A stretch of 64,000 bases of DNA, taken from Pterobdella sp. o SKG-2022 (taxonomy: Eukaryota; Annelida; Clitellata; Hirudinida; Piscicolidae). The stretch spans positions 9,608,875 to 9,672,874 of the forward strand of contig OZ038325.1 of NCBI GenBank assembly GCA_964035795.1, given 5' to 3'. Positions within the stretch are counted from its first letter, which is position 1. Each line of letters opens with the position of its first letter. The position numbers and the translations under genes are program-made. Positions 12,172 to 24,999 of the stretch are shown here, piece after piece. A model generated the notes under the pieces. The model was not told the DNA's origin and searched no databases. It saw only the letters and a program-made list of their open reading frames with translations.

Positions 12172-13209
12172 TATGGAGGGGAGGGGGATGTGAGTGGGTG
12201 TTGGAAAGTGGTTTGGAGTATCAGATTCAATAATAAGTATTGTGAAGCTGGGTGGATGATGAGAATGGTGTAGGATGGTTGGAAGTATTGTGGGGAGGAA
12301 AAGGGTGAATGCTAAGTGAATTGGTTTTAAGGGGAAGGCAAACCAGATTTCAGCTTTTCAGCTCAAATTTCAAAACCAATCATTATGACTTGACTCCCAT
12401 CATTTCGATTTTTTAAAATCAGCTCTCTATGTAAAATTCATTGCAATAATTTTCAGTTTTTCTAATTGTCGTGTCAATACTAAAGATACCAATCTCGTCA
12501 ACAACATCAAGAACAATGATAGTGTCATTAGTATTACTAATAGTAAAAAAAGTTTTTCAAAAGCCTCAAGTCAATAAAATAAAATATTTTCAATTTTTTT
12601 TGGCGCTTAATTATGGGTATAATGCCTTATTTGTGATTTTTGGTGACATGTTTGTTTCCTATCACTAATCAAAAATGTTCAATGATGTTTCCAGATTTTG
12701 CCTTTTCGTGTTTTTTGAGTTTTGTTGTTTTTATTAATTTATGTCACTTTTATATTCATATTCTTATCTATCTCAATTATTATTAAATTCAATAATTATT
12801 AAATATATCCTTATTACTGAGCTTGATTGACTTCAATTCTCAAGGCTTTTGATGTTCGCATTTTTGCTTTCCTGTTTTTGAGTTGGAATTGTAGACTTAT
12901 CGACATGTCTGATTTTTTTCCAAATTACATCCTAAAGCTTGATTTCAATTTTTCATTCCATTTTTTGGTTTTTGAAATTTTATTTACATTTTGTGATCAT
13001 ATTGAAAAAATTTATTTTTGTGTTCAATTATACACACTGTATGCAGCATATGAATAAATACCATAGATAAATAGTTGTTTTTATTTAAGAAGATAAAAAG
13101 TTTGAACACACTCGAATTCACTTTTCCTCCTAAACGTGTAAAAGCCAAAAATAAATCAAACTTCCTAATGATATTTTTGAAATCAATAATTTATCGATAT
13201 TAATCAAAA
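12172..13209. other. Intergenic, FGD 3'UTR and MFSD10 upstream
   Basis: No gene can be supported here. AATAAA at 12573-12578 is the likely poly(A) signal of the FGD gene. The rest is AT-rich with only short open frames. Confidence 0.7.
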
Positions 13210-15673
13210 ATGGCTTACAAAAGACAAAACAGTGATGAAAAACTTTTTAAAACCGACAAAATGACCCACGAAACAAAAAGCATGGAAACTGCACAAAAAA
13301 AGAAAATGATGTATGTAGTCTTCATATCTTTGGTGATAGACCTTTGGGCTTTCACTGTCATCCTTCCCCTTTTGCCTTCACTTCTCGACATCTACAACCG
13401 TGAGGTGCGTTTAAAGTTTTTTAAGAGCTGTGCCATATGTCAGATAATTTCAATATTTAAAATATTAATTAGGAAATAATTTGAAAAATCATTTTTTTCA
13501 ATTTTAGTTAAAAAAAATATTTATTGAGCAAATGATTGATAAATGATGGATGTGATACAGCACAAGTTGGAGGGGTGGATGAGCAGTATAAGAACCCTTA
13601 CCAAGGTTTCAGATGACCCTCGATGGAACTCAGTGCTGTTTGGAGGTGAGGATGGTGGAGGGAGTAATATTAGCATGCATGTTTGATAAGTAATAATAAC
13701 CTATTTGAAAACAACCTCATAATAACAAAATAATAATAACATTAACTTTTCATGTTTCTGGAAGGACTGGTAGGTTCATTGTTCAGCTTGTTGCAGTTTT
13801 TTTCAACTCCCATCTTGGGCTCCCTCTCCGATGTTCATGGCAGGAAGCCCCTTCTACTTCTTTCATCTGTATATGTGTTTCTATTTAATATATTCATTTT
13901 TTTATTTTCAATTGATTCCTTATCAACCGAGCAACTTTCATCACAGGTTGGAATGTCCTTATCTTACCTTCTGTGGTGTTGTTCTTTCACCTTCTCAGTA
14001 TTCCTCTTCTCTAGGGTTTTAGGTTGGTCTAAATTTTAATTTACTCAACACCACACCCACCATCACACCACATCATTTTCACCATAGGAGGACTAAGTAA
14101 GGCCAACATCAGCTTGAGTATGGTTGTGGTTGGTGACGTCACAGATGAAAAAAATAGATCCAAGGGTATGGTAGGTGGGTGTTGAAAGTATACAGTTAAT
14201 GGCTGCAAATTTTTTTTGAACATTACTAATGCTAATTTTAATCTCCATCATAAACAGGCAGCTATTGGCATAGCTTTCTCAGTAGGGTTTCTGATTGGTC
14301 CATTAGTGGGGGCGTGGTTTGCAACCTTCTCCAAAGATACTGAATATTTTTCCATTTACCCGGCACTTTATGCCCTATTTCTGTCCATCGTTAATGTTTT
14401 GTTTATTTTGTTCTTCTTCGAAGAGACATTGCCGCCAAAAAAGAGGGTTAGATATTTAAATTTTTATAACCTCACTCTTTCACTATGGTTAGCTTTTACA
14501 CAATCACAATTACACAACAGAACTCCCAATTGGACACCACCAACATCAGCGCCCTTCTAAACCCCATCCACCTCCTAACTTCAGTCTCCCACAAGGGTGA
14601 TGCTCTTATATTCACCATTTCCATCTTACCATTTTATGTTTTTTTAGTATATGATAATTTTTTTCTTATGTTTCCATTCAACACACAGACAAACCCCACT
14701 TGAAGTTATTAAATTTGGCATACTTCTGCTTCTTGTTCATCTTCTCAGGCCTCGAGTTCACTCTCACCTTCCTCACACACCTCTCCTTCAACTATAACAG
14801 GTCCTTCTGATTATTATTTGTTTTTTATCATTAGAGTTATTACATTATTAATATTATTACTGTTATTATTATTATGCACAGCATGCAGCAAGGAAAAATG
14901 TTCTTCTTCACTGGTCTCGTAATGATCCTCTTCAATGGTCCATAACAATAAAAACAATAGATCATTTTTTTATTATTGTTGTTATTATTTGTAGGTACTG
15001 TAACACGGAGAGTAAAAAAAGGAAGTGAGGTAGGAGCTGCTAAGAAGGTTATTATTGTTTTTTTATTTATTATTATTTTTATGTTTGCTTATGATTATTA
15101 CTATTTTTATCATAAAAACAGGCCATCTTAGTGTTATCATTATCATTCCTCTTAATCGCCTTCTCTTCTTCTTCGTCCTCCTCACTCCTCTTCTATGCCG
15201 GCATGGTGTTGTTTGCTTATGGTTATTATTACATTGTTTTTGTTATTATTATGGTCATTATTATTACATTGTTCTTGTTATTATCATTATTATTCTTATT
15301 ATTGCACTCAGCCTCTTCCATAGTGGTGCCATGTCTCACAAGCCACATGTCCATGCTAGGAGGAGAGGAAGAGAAGGGCAAGGTTATTATTATTATTATT
15401 GCTGTTGTTATTATTATGACATCATCAATGCCACACAGCTGATGGGCATCTTCAGGTCGTCAGGCTCTCTGGCCAGAGCCCTGGGTCCCTTCTGCGCCTC
15501 CATACGTGAGTCGATGACGTCATCATTCATAAATATTAATAATAATAATAGCATGCATGAATAAAGTAAACAAAACACACATCGTCACAGTGTTCTGGAG
15601 TAGCAGTCCCATGCTGTGTTACTGTGTGGGAAGTGTATCTCTTGTGCTACCCTATGTCCTTCTCTGTATCTGA
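13210..15673 (+). CDS. MFSD10: MFSD10, major facilitator superfamily transporter
   Basis: MFSD10 (TETRAN) is a 12-span organic-anion type transporter. Fourteen exons join in phase to 449 aa (human 455): 13210-13404, 13561-13645, 13765-13868, 13947-14022, 14088-14170, 14258-14446, 14521-14596, 14689-14800, 14882-14937, 14995-15047, 15122-15221, 15312-15382, 15439-15505 and 15591-15673. Family blocks are visible throughout: DLWAFTVILPLLPSLLD, the MFS loop motif GSLSDVHGRKP, GMSLSYLLW, GGLSKANISLS, AAIGIAFSVGFLIGPLVGA, FSGLEFTLTFLTH, VVPCLTS and GIFRSSGSLARALGP. In exon 5 the donor after GGTATG (14171) restores the family sequence RSKGM/AAIGIAFS better than the one five bases earlier. Many introns are under 100 bp. 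Confidence 0.94.
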
Positions 15674-15914
15674 GAGTGTGTTTGTTTGTTCGTGTGTGAA
15701 TGTGTACACGACGACACAAAGATCTGCCACACAATGATATTTAACCATGCAGTGTCTTTGTTTTGTTGATGACGTTCAATTTTTCGTTGATGACGTATCC
15801 TGTTTCTAAACCATGACATAAATTAAAATTCTTTTAAATTAAGATATCAAATAAGACAGATGTTTGGTCAAAAGTTAGTTAAGGAGTCTCGTAGGGGTGT
15901 ATTGTTATAATGAT

Positions 15915-16037
15915 TGTTCTCACTGTTATGTTGTTTTCGTTGTTATGTTGTTCTCACTGTTATGTTGTTTTCGTTGTTATGTTGTTCTCACTGTTATGTT
16001 GTTCTCACTGTTATGTTGTTTTAACTGTTATGTTGTT
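15915..16037 (+). repeat. 17-bp tandem repeat, about 7 copies
   Basis: Units alternate between gttctcactgttatgtt and gttttcgttgttatgtt. It lies about 240 bp after the MFSD10 stop codon and has no coding meaning. Confidence 0.9.
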
Positions 16038-16946
16038 TTTATTTTTTTCTCATTGTTATGCTGCTCATAATATTTATATTTCACTAATGTTATACTTATT
16101 GTTACTGATCAAACTAATCTGCACACACATTTGACGCCATTAATTTTTGTGATTGATTTTATTTCCCTGAGTTTCAAAAATGTCCACTTAATCTAATCCC
16201 ATCAGAACTCTCGCTCACAGCAAAACATCAACAAATACTGTTTTCATCACCCCCATTGTTTTACTAATATTTCATATTTATTGTGGTTAATATTTTTGCT
16301 TTTGTACGAATCATCGAGTTTTGATTGCCACAAAAAATTAGCAAAGTTGCAATGAGATCAAAATTCCTTGCTTGTCACTTTGCTCCGAGTAGGCGATGAT
16401 GATGATACTTGGTGAAAGTAATGCTATAAAGTGTTGTTGGTTATGGGAGATGCATATGATGATGTGAAGGGATACAAGATGGTGAGGTGTTGGAAACCAG
16501 AGAGTTTTTGAAAATACTATAATAAGAATAATATGAGAAGTAATAACTTATAATTATTATAATTGATAAAAGCTTATATTTAAAACCAAAGCTTCACAGT
16601 GATAATAATAGTAACAGGTTTGCATAGTAACCAAAAATTCAATGGCAGTGTTAAGATTAAACATAATTGTAAAAATATTTTGAAATGAAAAAAGAATTAT
16701 TGCAAGATAATAATTTAAAAAATATCTTTCAAAAGATAATAAAATAGCAACTAAGCTACTAGAATATGATTTTCTTGAAATCTATTGAAACTTACTGAAA
16801 AATAAAAATTTAAAAAATAGATAAAAAAACCAATAATGAAAAAATTAAAAACAACTCAAGTAGATACAATAGAGACTGGTCTAATTGAGAGACACTAAAT
16901 GTTTACATTCTAATACAAAATTATGGAAAAATACCATTTTTTATGA

Positions 16947-16991
16947 ACCTGGTATTTGTGTATGAATGCCACGTGGTTGTAAATACCAGGT
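16947..16991. promoter_or_regulatory. Perfect 11-bp inverted repeat around a CACGTG E-box
   Basis: ACCTGGTATTT at 16947-16957 is answered by AAATACCAGGT at 16981-16991. The 23-bp spacer contains CACGTG at 16970-16975. The half-site GGTATTTG appears twice more just downstream, to about 17037. The site lies about 1.7 kb before the CREBRF start codon. A regulatory role is inferred from symmetry only. Confidence 0.35.
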
Positions 16992-18687
16992 ATTTTAAAG
17001 CAATGGCAGGTATTTGTAAACAAAAATAGGTATTTGCAAAAAATGAATCCCTATTGTATGTGCTTCGTTGTTTGCATATACGTGTTTCATTTTATTATAT
17101 TTATGAATAATTGTTTGTTGGTATTTCCTTATATCAAGTGTGACGTGGTGATTTATTGGGCGTTGTGAAGTGAAAACATGCAGTTATGTAATACATACAA
17201 TATCAATTTATATAATAATAATAATAACACGAATAATAATAAAAAAATGATAATATGAATCATAAAATTATAAAAAATATAGATAATTAGGGATAATAAT
17301 ATTGCTAGGGTGGTTTTGATTGAAAACCCTAATATACGTTTCCATTATTTTGTTTATGTAATGAGCAAACTTCCATATTTTAGCCACTTAATATTACTAT
17401 TAAATTTTAAACATAGATTATTTTTGTTACTTCTTATTTTTAGTCTTTTATTAGGAATACAATCACGAATTTGATTGTTAAAGCTTAAAATTTGAGGTTT
17501 TTAATTTCTAAAAATAATTACATATTCAATTCTCCATAAAAATACTTTTATAAAGGCACTTGCTCTTCATTTGTTCAGTTACTATTTTTAATTATTAGTA
17601 ATATTGAAGAAGAGTCTTTGAAAAAGGTTCACAAAAAGTATCAAGCTTTTTAAGGTGGATTCAAATTATCAAGTGCCTTGGTGTACCTCAAATGGCAGTT
17701 TTTTCTTAAGCAAGTTTGCCAAAAGCTACTTAATCTAAATAAAAAAAATTAATTAAACAGAATTTTTGCATTTAAATTAATAATTCAAGCTAAAAAAATC
17801 ATAAATTGAAGATTGAAGATAGATTGATGTTAGCCTTCGTATGTATTATATAACGGTGGGATGGTTTGATTTATTTGTTTTTTATTTTTTGTTTTTCGAA
17901 TGTTTTCAAAAGTTCTAAGAATTTCATACATAGTATATATAACGCTATATGGTCATATGTATGTAATTTCTTATGTAAAATACGGTACAGCTGTGCCAAA
18001 AATAAATTATTTATTTAGTACACTCATCTCCTATTGGTTAGGTCTATTAATTTACTATTGCTGATTGGCTGACCTATTTTTAGCAGTGAATAACTGGGCA
18101 GTAAACAAAGTGAATACCAAATGTGTAAACAGATTTTAAACCATTCAAAGACGAGAAATATCACTTTTTGTAACCTCTAGGTAAGCTTAATTATCTTCTT
18201 ATGATTAATTTTAATTAAATTATTATTTAAAATAAAGTTATAGTCTTTTTCTAAGCTTTAGAATCATCTAGATTATTCCATAGTTCGATGCTTTGTCATA
18301 TGCTAGGTTTTAGTATAGTATTTTGGGACCATTATGACGAAATTTTCAAGCATATTTTGCAAAAGTTTTCGCAATTTAGTAATATTTATCATCATCGTCT
18401 GATTTTTGTCTTTCTTTTACAGTTTTAAAGATTTTTTTTGCTTTATTTTGAGACAAACAGCGAAAGCTTTTGTTCTTTGGAAACTTATAAATATCAAAAA
18501 TTATTAATTCATCATTCCTGAAACTTGTGTTTCAATTTTGTTTTGAATATTTCCAGGGAAGAATAAAACAGACAAAAAAGTTATATAACAAAAAATTGAC
18601 TTGCTAACCCTAAAAACAATTTTAAAAGTTTAATTTTTGACAATCGTTGTTTTTTGAACTTCAAACTTGTGCATATATTTGTTGACT

Positions 18688-19549
18688 ATGGAAGATAGTC
18701 CTACTGGCTTCATCTCATCTCCTCTGGCAGTGCAAATGTACGAACCTTTTTGTGATTTTGAATACAACAACAACACCGACTACAACAACAACAACATTAT
18801 TGACTATAACAACATTGAGTATACAAAGACAAAATTGGAACTTGATCCAGAAGAGTTCATGATGACTTCACAACAATTACCCAATGATTCACAAAGGTCC
18901 AACACCACACCACTCAACGCACAAAATAACATTATCTTTGACACATTTGACACGCAAGACCACTGGATTAATGAGATTATGCTGGGAGATAATGACTTTA
19001 ACCAAAACCAACCCTCTAATTACTCCACATTCAACGAAAAAACTGACAACAAGACACAGCCACAGTTGTGTACATCTGAATTAACTTTTAAAAAAGAACA
19101 TTTTTCTCAAAAGTTATGCGAAGATGACATTTCAACAGATGACAAGATCAACACCTTCATCAACTACCAAAACAACACTTCTCCCTTCACACAGAAAAAA
19201 ATCATTATCAATAATAAAAATAACAAAACAGTTCATAATAATATAATGAATAATAAGAATAATAATGAGGAAATCTTATGGACGCAAGAGGATTCCTTTG
19301 ACTTCCTCTGTGACGACTTCAAACTCTTTAATGGCGACTTAAATGAACTCTCTGACACCGATAATAACAGCAGCAACAATAATAATACTACAAATAATTT
19401 TAATAGCAACAACAATAATAATATGAACAATCCTATTTTTAGGAGCAGTAGTTTGAAAAGTAATCTGAATAACTTGAAAGAAAATATCAATAATGATAAT
19501 AATACAAATAATAATCTTAAATCTTACATACTCAAAAATAGCATCATGA

Positions 19550-19586
<37 letters not shown>

Positions 19587-20088
19587 AAATAAAAAATCTA
19601 TACAAGTTGACCTCAGTAATTTTTATCCCATTGTCAAGAATAACAATAATAATACACTTAATAATAGCAATAATAATTTCGCTTATCAGTTCTTGAACAC
19701 TAAATCAATTGCAGACGTTAATAACAATAATAATTTCACTACCAACAATATCTATAATAATAAAAATAATAACATCAAAAACAACAATAATAAATTGTTG
19801 ACAACTGCTCAAGACACCTACTTTATTGTCAACTGCCCTCAAAATGTTCTCTACAACAACAACAACAACGACCAACAGTGCGTCGTCACACAAGATGACG
19901 ATATCAACGACATGCTCTATTACGTCACCGATGAAGACAAATATGGCGGCGGCGATGTGTTTAAAGATAATTATTTAATAATTAGCGATAATGGTGGCTT
20001 AGTTGGCAACGAGGGTAACAAGGGTGGGGAAGCGGTGTATGATTCATTCAGTGGAGATATCGAGAACATGAGTTTGGCTCAGATCTTG

Positions 20089-20122
<34 letters not shown>

Positions 20123-21910
20123 TCCTTACAATTGGTGGTAGTGGCCGGATTGATTTGAGTAGCAATACAAACAATAATGATCTAAGTTATAATAGGAATA
20201 AAAATACCAATTTCAATAATAATCTCGACGTGACTGAGTTGTCTGATGAAAAATGCTATTTCCAAGCACTTGATAATAATAATAATAATAATAACGTAAA
20301 TAACAAAAATAATAATCAACAAAAGCTGATAAATGTCTACAAAACGATAAAACAAGAACCAACCAAGCAACCGAACAAAGCCAGTATATTTAACAAAATG
20401 GACAATAATAATAAAGATGGTGATGATGATGACAGTGTTGTTGTAGGCAACCACAATTTAAGGAAAAGGAAAAGGTACATTTCTGAAGCCAGCTCTGCTA
20501 CAGGTGAAAACAATAATAATATAAATAATAATGTTTATGTTTATATGTTTTCGTGTTTATTATTATTATTACCTTATGATATTTTGCTTGCATTAATGAT
20601 GCCCATTATGACACAGGAGACCTGTCTGATGATGACCATTCTAGTTCAGGTTTTTACCTTCATTAGTATAAGTATTATTTTGCTAAACTTCATAATACCA
20701 ATAATAATTGTGTTACAGAAGATGAGGAGGCACTGGATGATTTGCTAGCAGGCCTCAAGTCCAACCATAACAACTGTGAGTCATTTCTGTGATTGGTGCT
20801 TCAACATCCTCATTAATATTATTTTTATCACATCCATTTCAACACTTCTCACCACTCTTGCAGCCTCTACACCCTCAGACACTCCTAAGTACTTTTGGCA
20901 GTATAACATCCTTTCTAAGGTTATTGGATGTGGATAATGATGATGAATCAAAAACAATCTTGAATTGTCGATGATGTTCAACTAGGTGTGTAATAAAAAC
21001 AACAAAATTGCACAGGGTCCGAAAGGTCGAAGGTTGTGTTCTTCCATTGACAACCCTGACCCCCACGTGCTGTTTGACTTCCAAGACCCTGTCTTTAATC
21101 GGTGAGGGTGGTGGTGGTAATGATGATGGTTTACAGTGGTGGTGGGGATGATAGTAATTGTGCAACTAAATATATCCATAATGATGATGATGATGATGAT
21201 GATGGACATGGGAACCACCACATACAGGGAGCAGAGCTCATACAAGCACAATGGAAAGGCTCGACGAGGTGATGGAAATGACGTGACACCAAACCCACTA
21301 AAGCTCTTCAACACAGGGATTGAACTGCAGAAATTGACTCGACAGATTAACCTTTTGACCCCTAAAAGTGACTTTTCTGCCAACCAGAAAAATAAGGTTT
21401 GTGTGTTTTCATACAAATATCCCTATTATCAGCCAATCATCTTTTCACCCATCTCACCCACCCACACCCACCTCAGGTAATAAAAGAGCGAAACAAGTTG
21501 GCATCGAGGGCATGCAGGTTGAAGAAGAAGGCACAACACGAGGCAAACAAGTTAAAGTTGTGTGGTTTGAAGCAGGAGCATCAGCAAATCATCAACTGCA
21601 TCAGTCTCATCAAACAGTTAATCCTGCAGGCCAGTCCCCTCAAGAATGAGGAAGGTTTCATGCAGAATTTCATCGAGGCTAACAAGGATTACAGTTAGTT
21701 TGGGAAGGGGGGCTGATGGAAGTTTGTTCTCATGTTCTATTGTATTATTTTTGATTTGTTTATATCCACCCACCAAATACCACTCCACCTACCACACCTC
21801 ACCCACCAGCATTCAAAGTTGCGGGATCATCAGCAGAGTTTGTGAATTCAGTATTAGAGAAGGTTGCCAATGGAGATAAAAGCGGTGGTGTCGATGTGGA
21901 TATGTGTTAA
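18688..21910 (+). CDS. CREBRF: CREBRF, bZIP-type CREB3 regulatory factor, asparagine-rich form
   Basis: CREBRF (Luman/CREB3 recruitment factor) is a nuclear bZIP-like protein that controls CREB3 turnover and stress and nutrient responses. Eight exons join in phase to 844 aa (human 639): 18688-20503, 20617-20649, 20719-20775, 20864-20919, 21016-21101, 21228-21396, 21477-21693 and 21810-21910. The diagnostic C-terminal half is well kept: [27 protein letters not shown], then the basic region [20 protein letters not shown] and [17 protein letters not shown] near the end. The first exon (605 codons) is mostly low-complexity, with many asparagine runs encoded by mixed AAT and AAC. A single KQEP motif is the only obvious short motif there. 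AATAAA follows at 21978-21983. Confidence 0.93.
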
Positions 21911-22169
21911 AAAGGAAGAGAAAGGGAGATTGAGGAAGAAGAGGGTGGAGATTGGGGAGAAGATGTTGATGAGAGAAAATAAAGAGATGTAAAGGCTTAG
22001 AATGACATGAAGAAGATCAGAAAAATTTAAAGTTTTAGTGTATTCAAAACTAGGAAAAACAGTGTCAATAATAAGAAAAATAATAATGAATAATAATAAT
22101 AATCTCTGAAGTTATTTTTATGATACCAAATCACAATGTATGGCTCACTGAGGTAGATGAAATACAACC

Positions 22170-22308
22170 ACCTACAACAACCACATGTGTGCAACCATAT
22201 ACAACAACCACATGTGTGCAACCACATACAACAACCACATGTGTGCAACCACATACAACAACCACATGTGTGCAACCACATACAACTACCACATGTGGGC
22301 AACTATGA
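22170..22308 (+). repeat. 27-bp tandem repeat carrying a CACATGTG palindrome, about 5 copies
   Basis: Each unit contains caaccacatgtgtgcaacca. The palindrome CACATGTG, an E-box-like core, recurs once per unit; in the last unit it degrades to cacatgtggg. It lies about 260 bp after the CREBRF stop codon, in or just past its 3'UTR. Confidence 0.9.
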
Positions 22309-23460
22309 CCACGTGTTTTAAAGATATGCAATAATGGAGAGAAGGGTGATGATGATGACGTCATTCAATGTACTTAATTAATTTAACATAAATATTGTTT
22401 CAACGTAACTATTCTTGATAGATGGGTGAATTGGTAGATGGATGGATGAATGAATGAATGGATGGTTGGATGAATAAATGAATGGATGGATGTGAAAAAG
22501 TAGTGGTTGCAGTAAGGAATATTTAATTATTGTTTAAAAGTTAACGAGCTTTTAAATACTCCTAATTAAACGTGAAAGCTTTCGGCAGTGAAGAAGAGGA
22601 GGAGGAGGAGGAAAAAGAGAATGATAATGATGATGAGACTGAACAACGATGAAAAGCAAAGCATTAAAAGTGAACATGAGATAATTTGAAAAGTGAACTT
22701 CTTTATGAATCATGACGTTTGCTTATCACGTGATTAACCATAGAAATAATAACATTAAGAATGATAAATTTATCATGATGAACTTCTGCCGTAGTTAGGC
22801 CGCCTAGATCGCTAGTATCTTCCTTATATAATAGTTATTATGGGTGTAGCTATATTTACTATTTTTATTATTATAATTGTTATATTTTATTTAATTGTCA
22901 TACTCCGGTTGCCGTTTTTTTTGAATATAATTTTCACATCAATTAAAGTGGTTTAATATTTTCATATAATGTTTGCTATCATTATCAACTTCATATTATT
23001 ATTAAGTTATTGTTGGTATTATTATCAAGTTGACAACGATGATGGTGCCCAGCAACATGATGTCGTTTGTTTTTGTTATTTTTATTGTTATTATTGTTGT
23101 CATTCATTTATTCATCGAAGCATATGGGCGGCGTGAAGACGAATGGGCCTGATAGCAATGAAGAGACAGTAGAGTTGGTTATGTAAATAAGGACTGCGTC
23201 TCTAAATATCTTAAAATTCATTCATTTATGAAAAATTCGACTCTGACTGTGATCCAAATCGCCGTTTAAATTCATTATTATTTTTCCAATATTTGTGATG
23301 TTGTTACTCATAATGCTTCTTAATTACCTCTCCGCATTCATTTCCGTTAAAATATCCAAGGGTATTGGGCACCTCATTCTATTCTTATTATTCTTATTAT
23401 CCTTATGTATCACGCCACCTTAGTCGTGCACTTTTAATTGATTTTCATTCTATTTTTCAC

Positions 23461-23640
23461 ATCATCATCACCATTATTACCGATATCATCATCATCATCA
23501 CCATTATTACCGATATCATCATCATCATCACCATTATTACCGATATCATCATCATCACCATTATTACCGATATCATCATCATCATCACCATTATTACCGA
23601 TATCATCATCATCACCATTATTACCGATATCATCATCATT
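23461..23640 (+). repeat. Variable 24-30 bp repeat (CAT)n-CACCATTATTACCGATAT
   Basis: Seven units share accattattaccgatatcat and differ in the number of CAT triplets. Confidence 0.9.
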
Positions 23641-24999
23641 ATTATTGCATCATCGTCATATACTTCATCACCATGCAGACGTTTCCATAATTAAGATGAG
23701 AATTTTCATGCTGTTGTCTAGAATAATAATAATAAATAATATTCATAAAAATAAAAATAATCCTCGTAATGATAATACATGTTGTCAATAATCCTCATGT
23801 CAAACTTGATATTGTGGTAGAGAGTCTTGATGAGATTCATTTTATTATTATTATTGTTGTTATCAATATGGTTATTTTATTTATTGTTATTGTTGTTATC
23901 AATATGGTTATTTCTTTTATTTATTATTATTATTGTTATCAATATTGTTATTCTTGTTATTTATTATTATTAAGATATTATTCAGCAGCGTTACACTTGG
24001 TAAATATGTTGATACAATTAAAATTGTTTGAAATTAAATTTCTTCACTAATTATCCTCATTTCTCATCCTTTTATAGCCTTAGTGATTTTAAAGATAGAC
24101 CAATCACACTGTTACTATTTTTGGCACTGACATTTACCTTATGGACATTATTAAACAATCAATATTTCAACCTCCTGTTATTCGTTTCCATTTAATCATG
24201 TTCTAAAAATAGAAGTCGCATTGTTTATTATTTTTGGGAAATTTCAATGATGCTTTCACTTCCGTTCAAAGACTCTGGCAAAAATTTAAAATTTTATTTT
24301 TTGAAATTTTTAAGTTTTGAATTAACACATCGTTTGGCTATTTGAAAAATAAATTCAAAATATTCCTTTGATTTTTTATGTACTTTTATCATACCGGCCA
24401 CTAATCGCCAATAGCAGTGGTTTCTTGCGTCTCTGTTGCTTACTTGGCGCTATATAAATTGTTATAAATTTACGTCAGGTGTTGTGGCAACATTTAAATA
24501 ATCAACTTATATTTTAAAAAGCGCATCAAATAATTATTTTGTGTTTTTCTAAATTTCATCTTTTATTAATTATTCAAACCGGAAGTGTTGGATCTGTACC
24601 GGAAACAAAACGTGAACCAAAAACAATGAATATACATTCTTATTTATAAATTCAAAATAATCACAAATGATTAAAACATAATAGAGCGTAATAAAGAATC
24701 GAACAAACAGATGACATGCAAAAAAATGGAAATAACGTCATTTCGTATGGGTGCGTTCATACAAGAGAATTTGTATGTCTGTATATCTGTATGTGTCTTC
24801 ATGTCAGTGTGATGGTATGCCTAAGTGGTGTTTCGTTACAAAAATATGGAAGAAATTATATGAAGTTATAATTGATTTGATTGGACAGTTCGTTACATGA
24901 AATGTTACTTGAAGCAATAATACATGTATATAAGCAAATGATAAAACAATATGAAATAATAATAAAAAAAATAAGAATAATAAAAAGATGATGAGGACA

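Larger units (their letters stand above)
15674..18687. other. Three-kilobase noncoding stretch upstream of CREBRF
   Basis: No coding exon is supported. A 17-bp repeat (15915-16037) and an inverted repeat (16947-16991) are listed separately. Near the right end a likely CREBRF 5'UTR intron is visible: a donor GTAAGC at about 18181 and an acceptor TTTCCAG at about 18556, placing transcription start somewhere before 18180. The remainder is AT-rich. Confidence 0.5.
21911..24999. other. Intergenic region between CREBRF and CHMP1
   Basis: No gene is supported. It contains the CREBRF 3'UTR, a 27-bp repeat at 22170-22308, GGATGAAT-type short repeats near 22430-22495, a CATCATCACCATTATTACCGAT-type array (23461-23640) and ATT-rich runs around 23840-23970. 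Confidence 0.6.

Noticed and set aside
20781..21416. Antisense open frames across the CREBRF 3' exons
   Set aside because: They are shadows of the conserved CREBRF exons and have no independent content.
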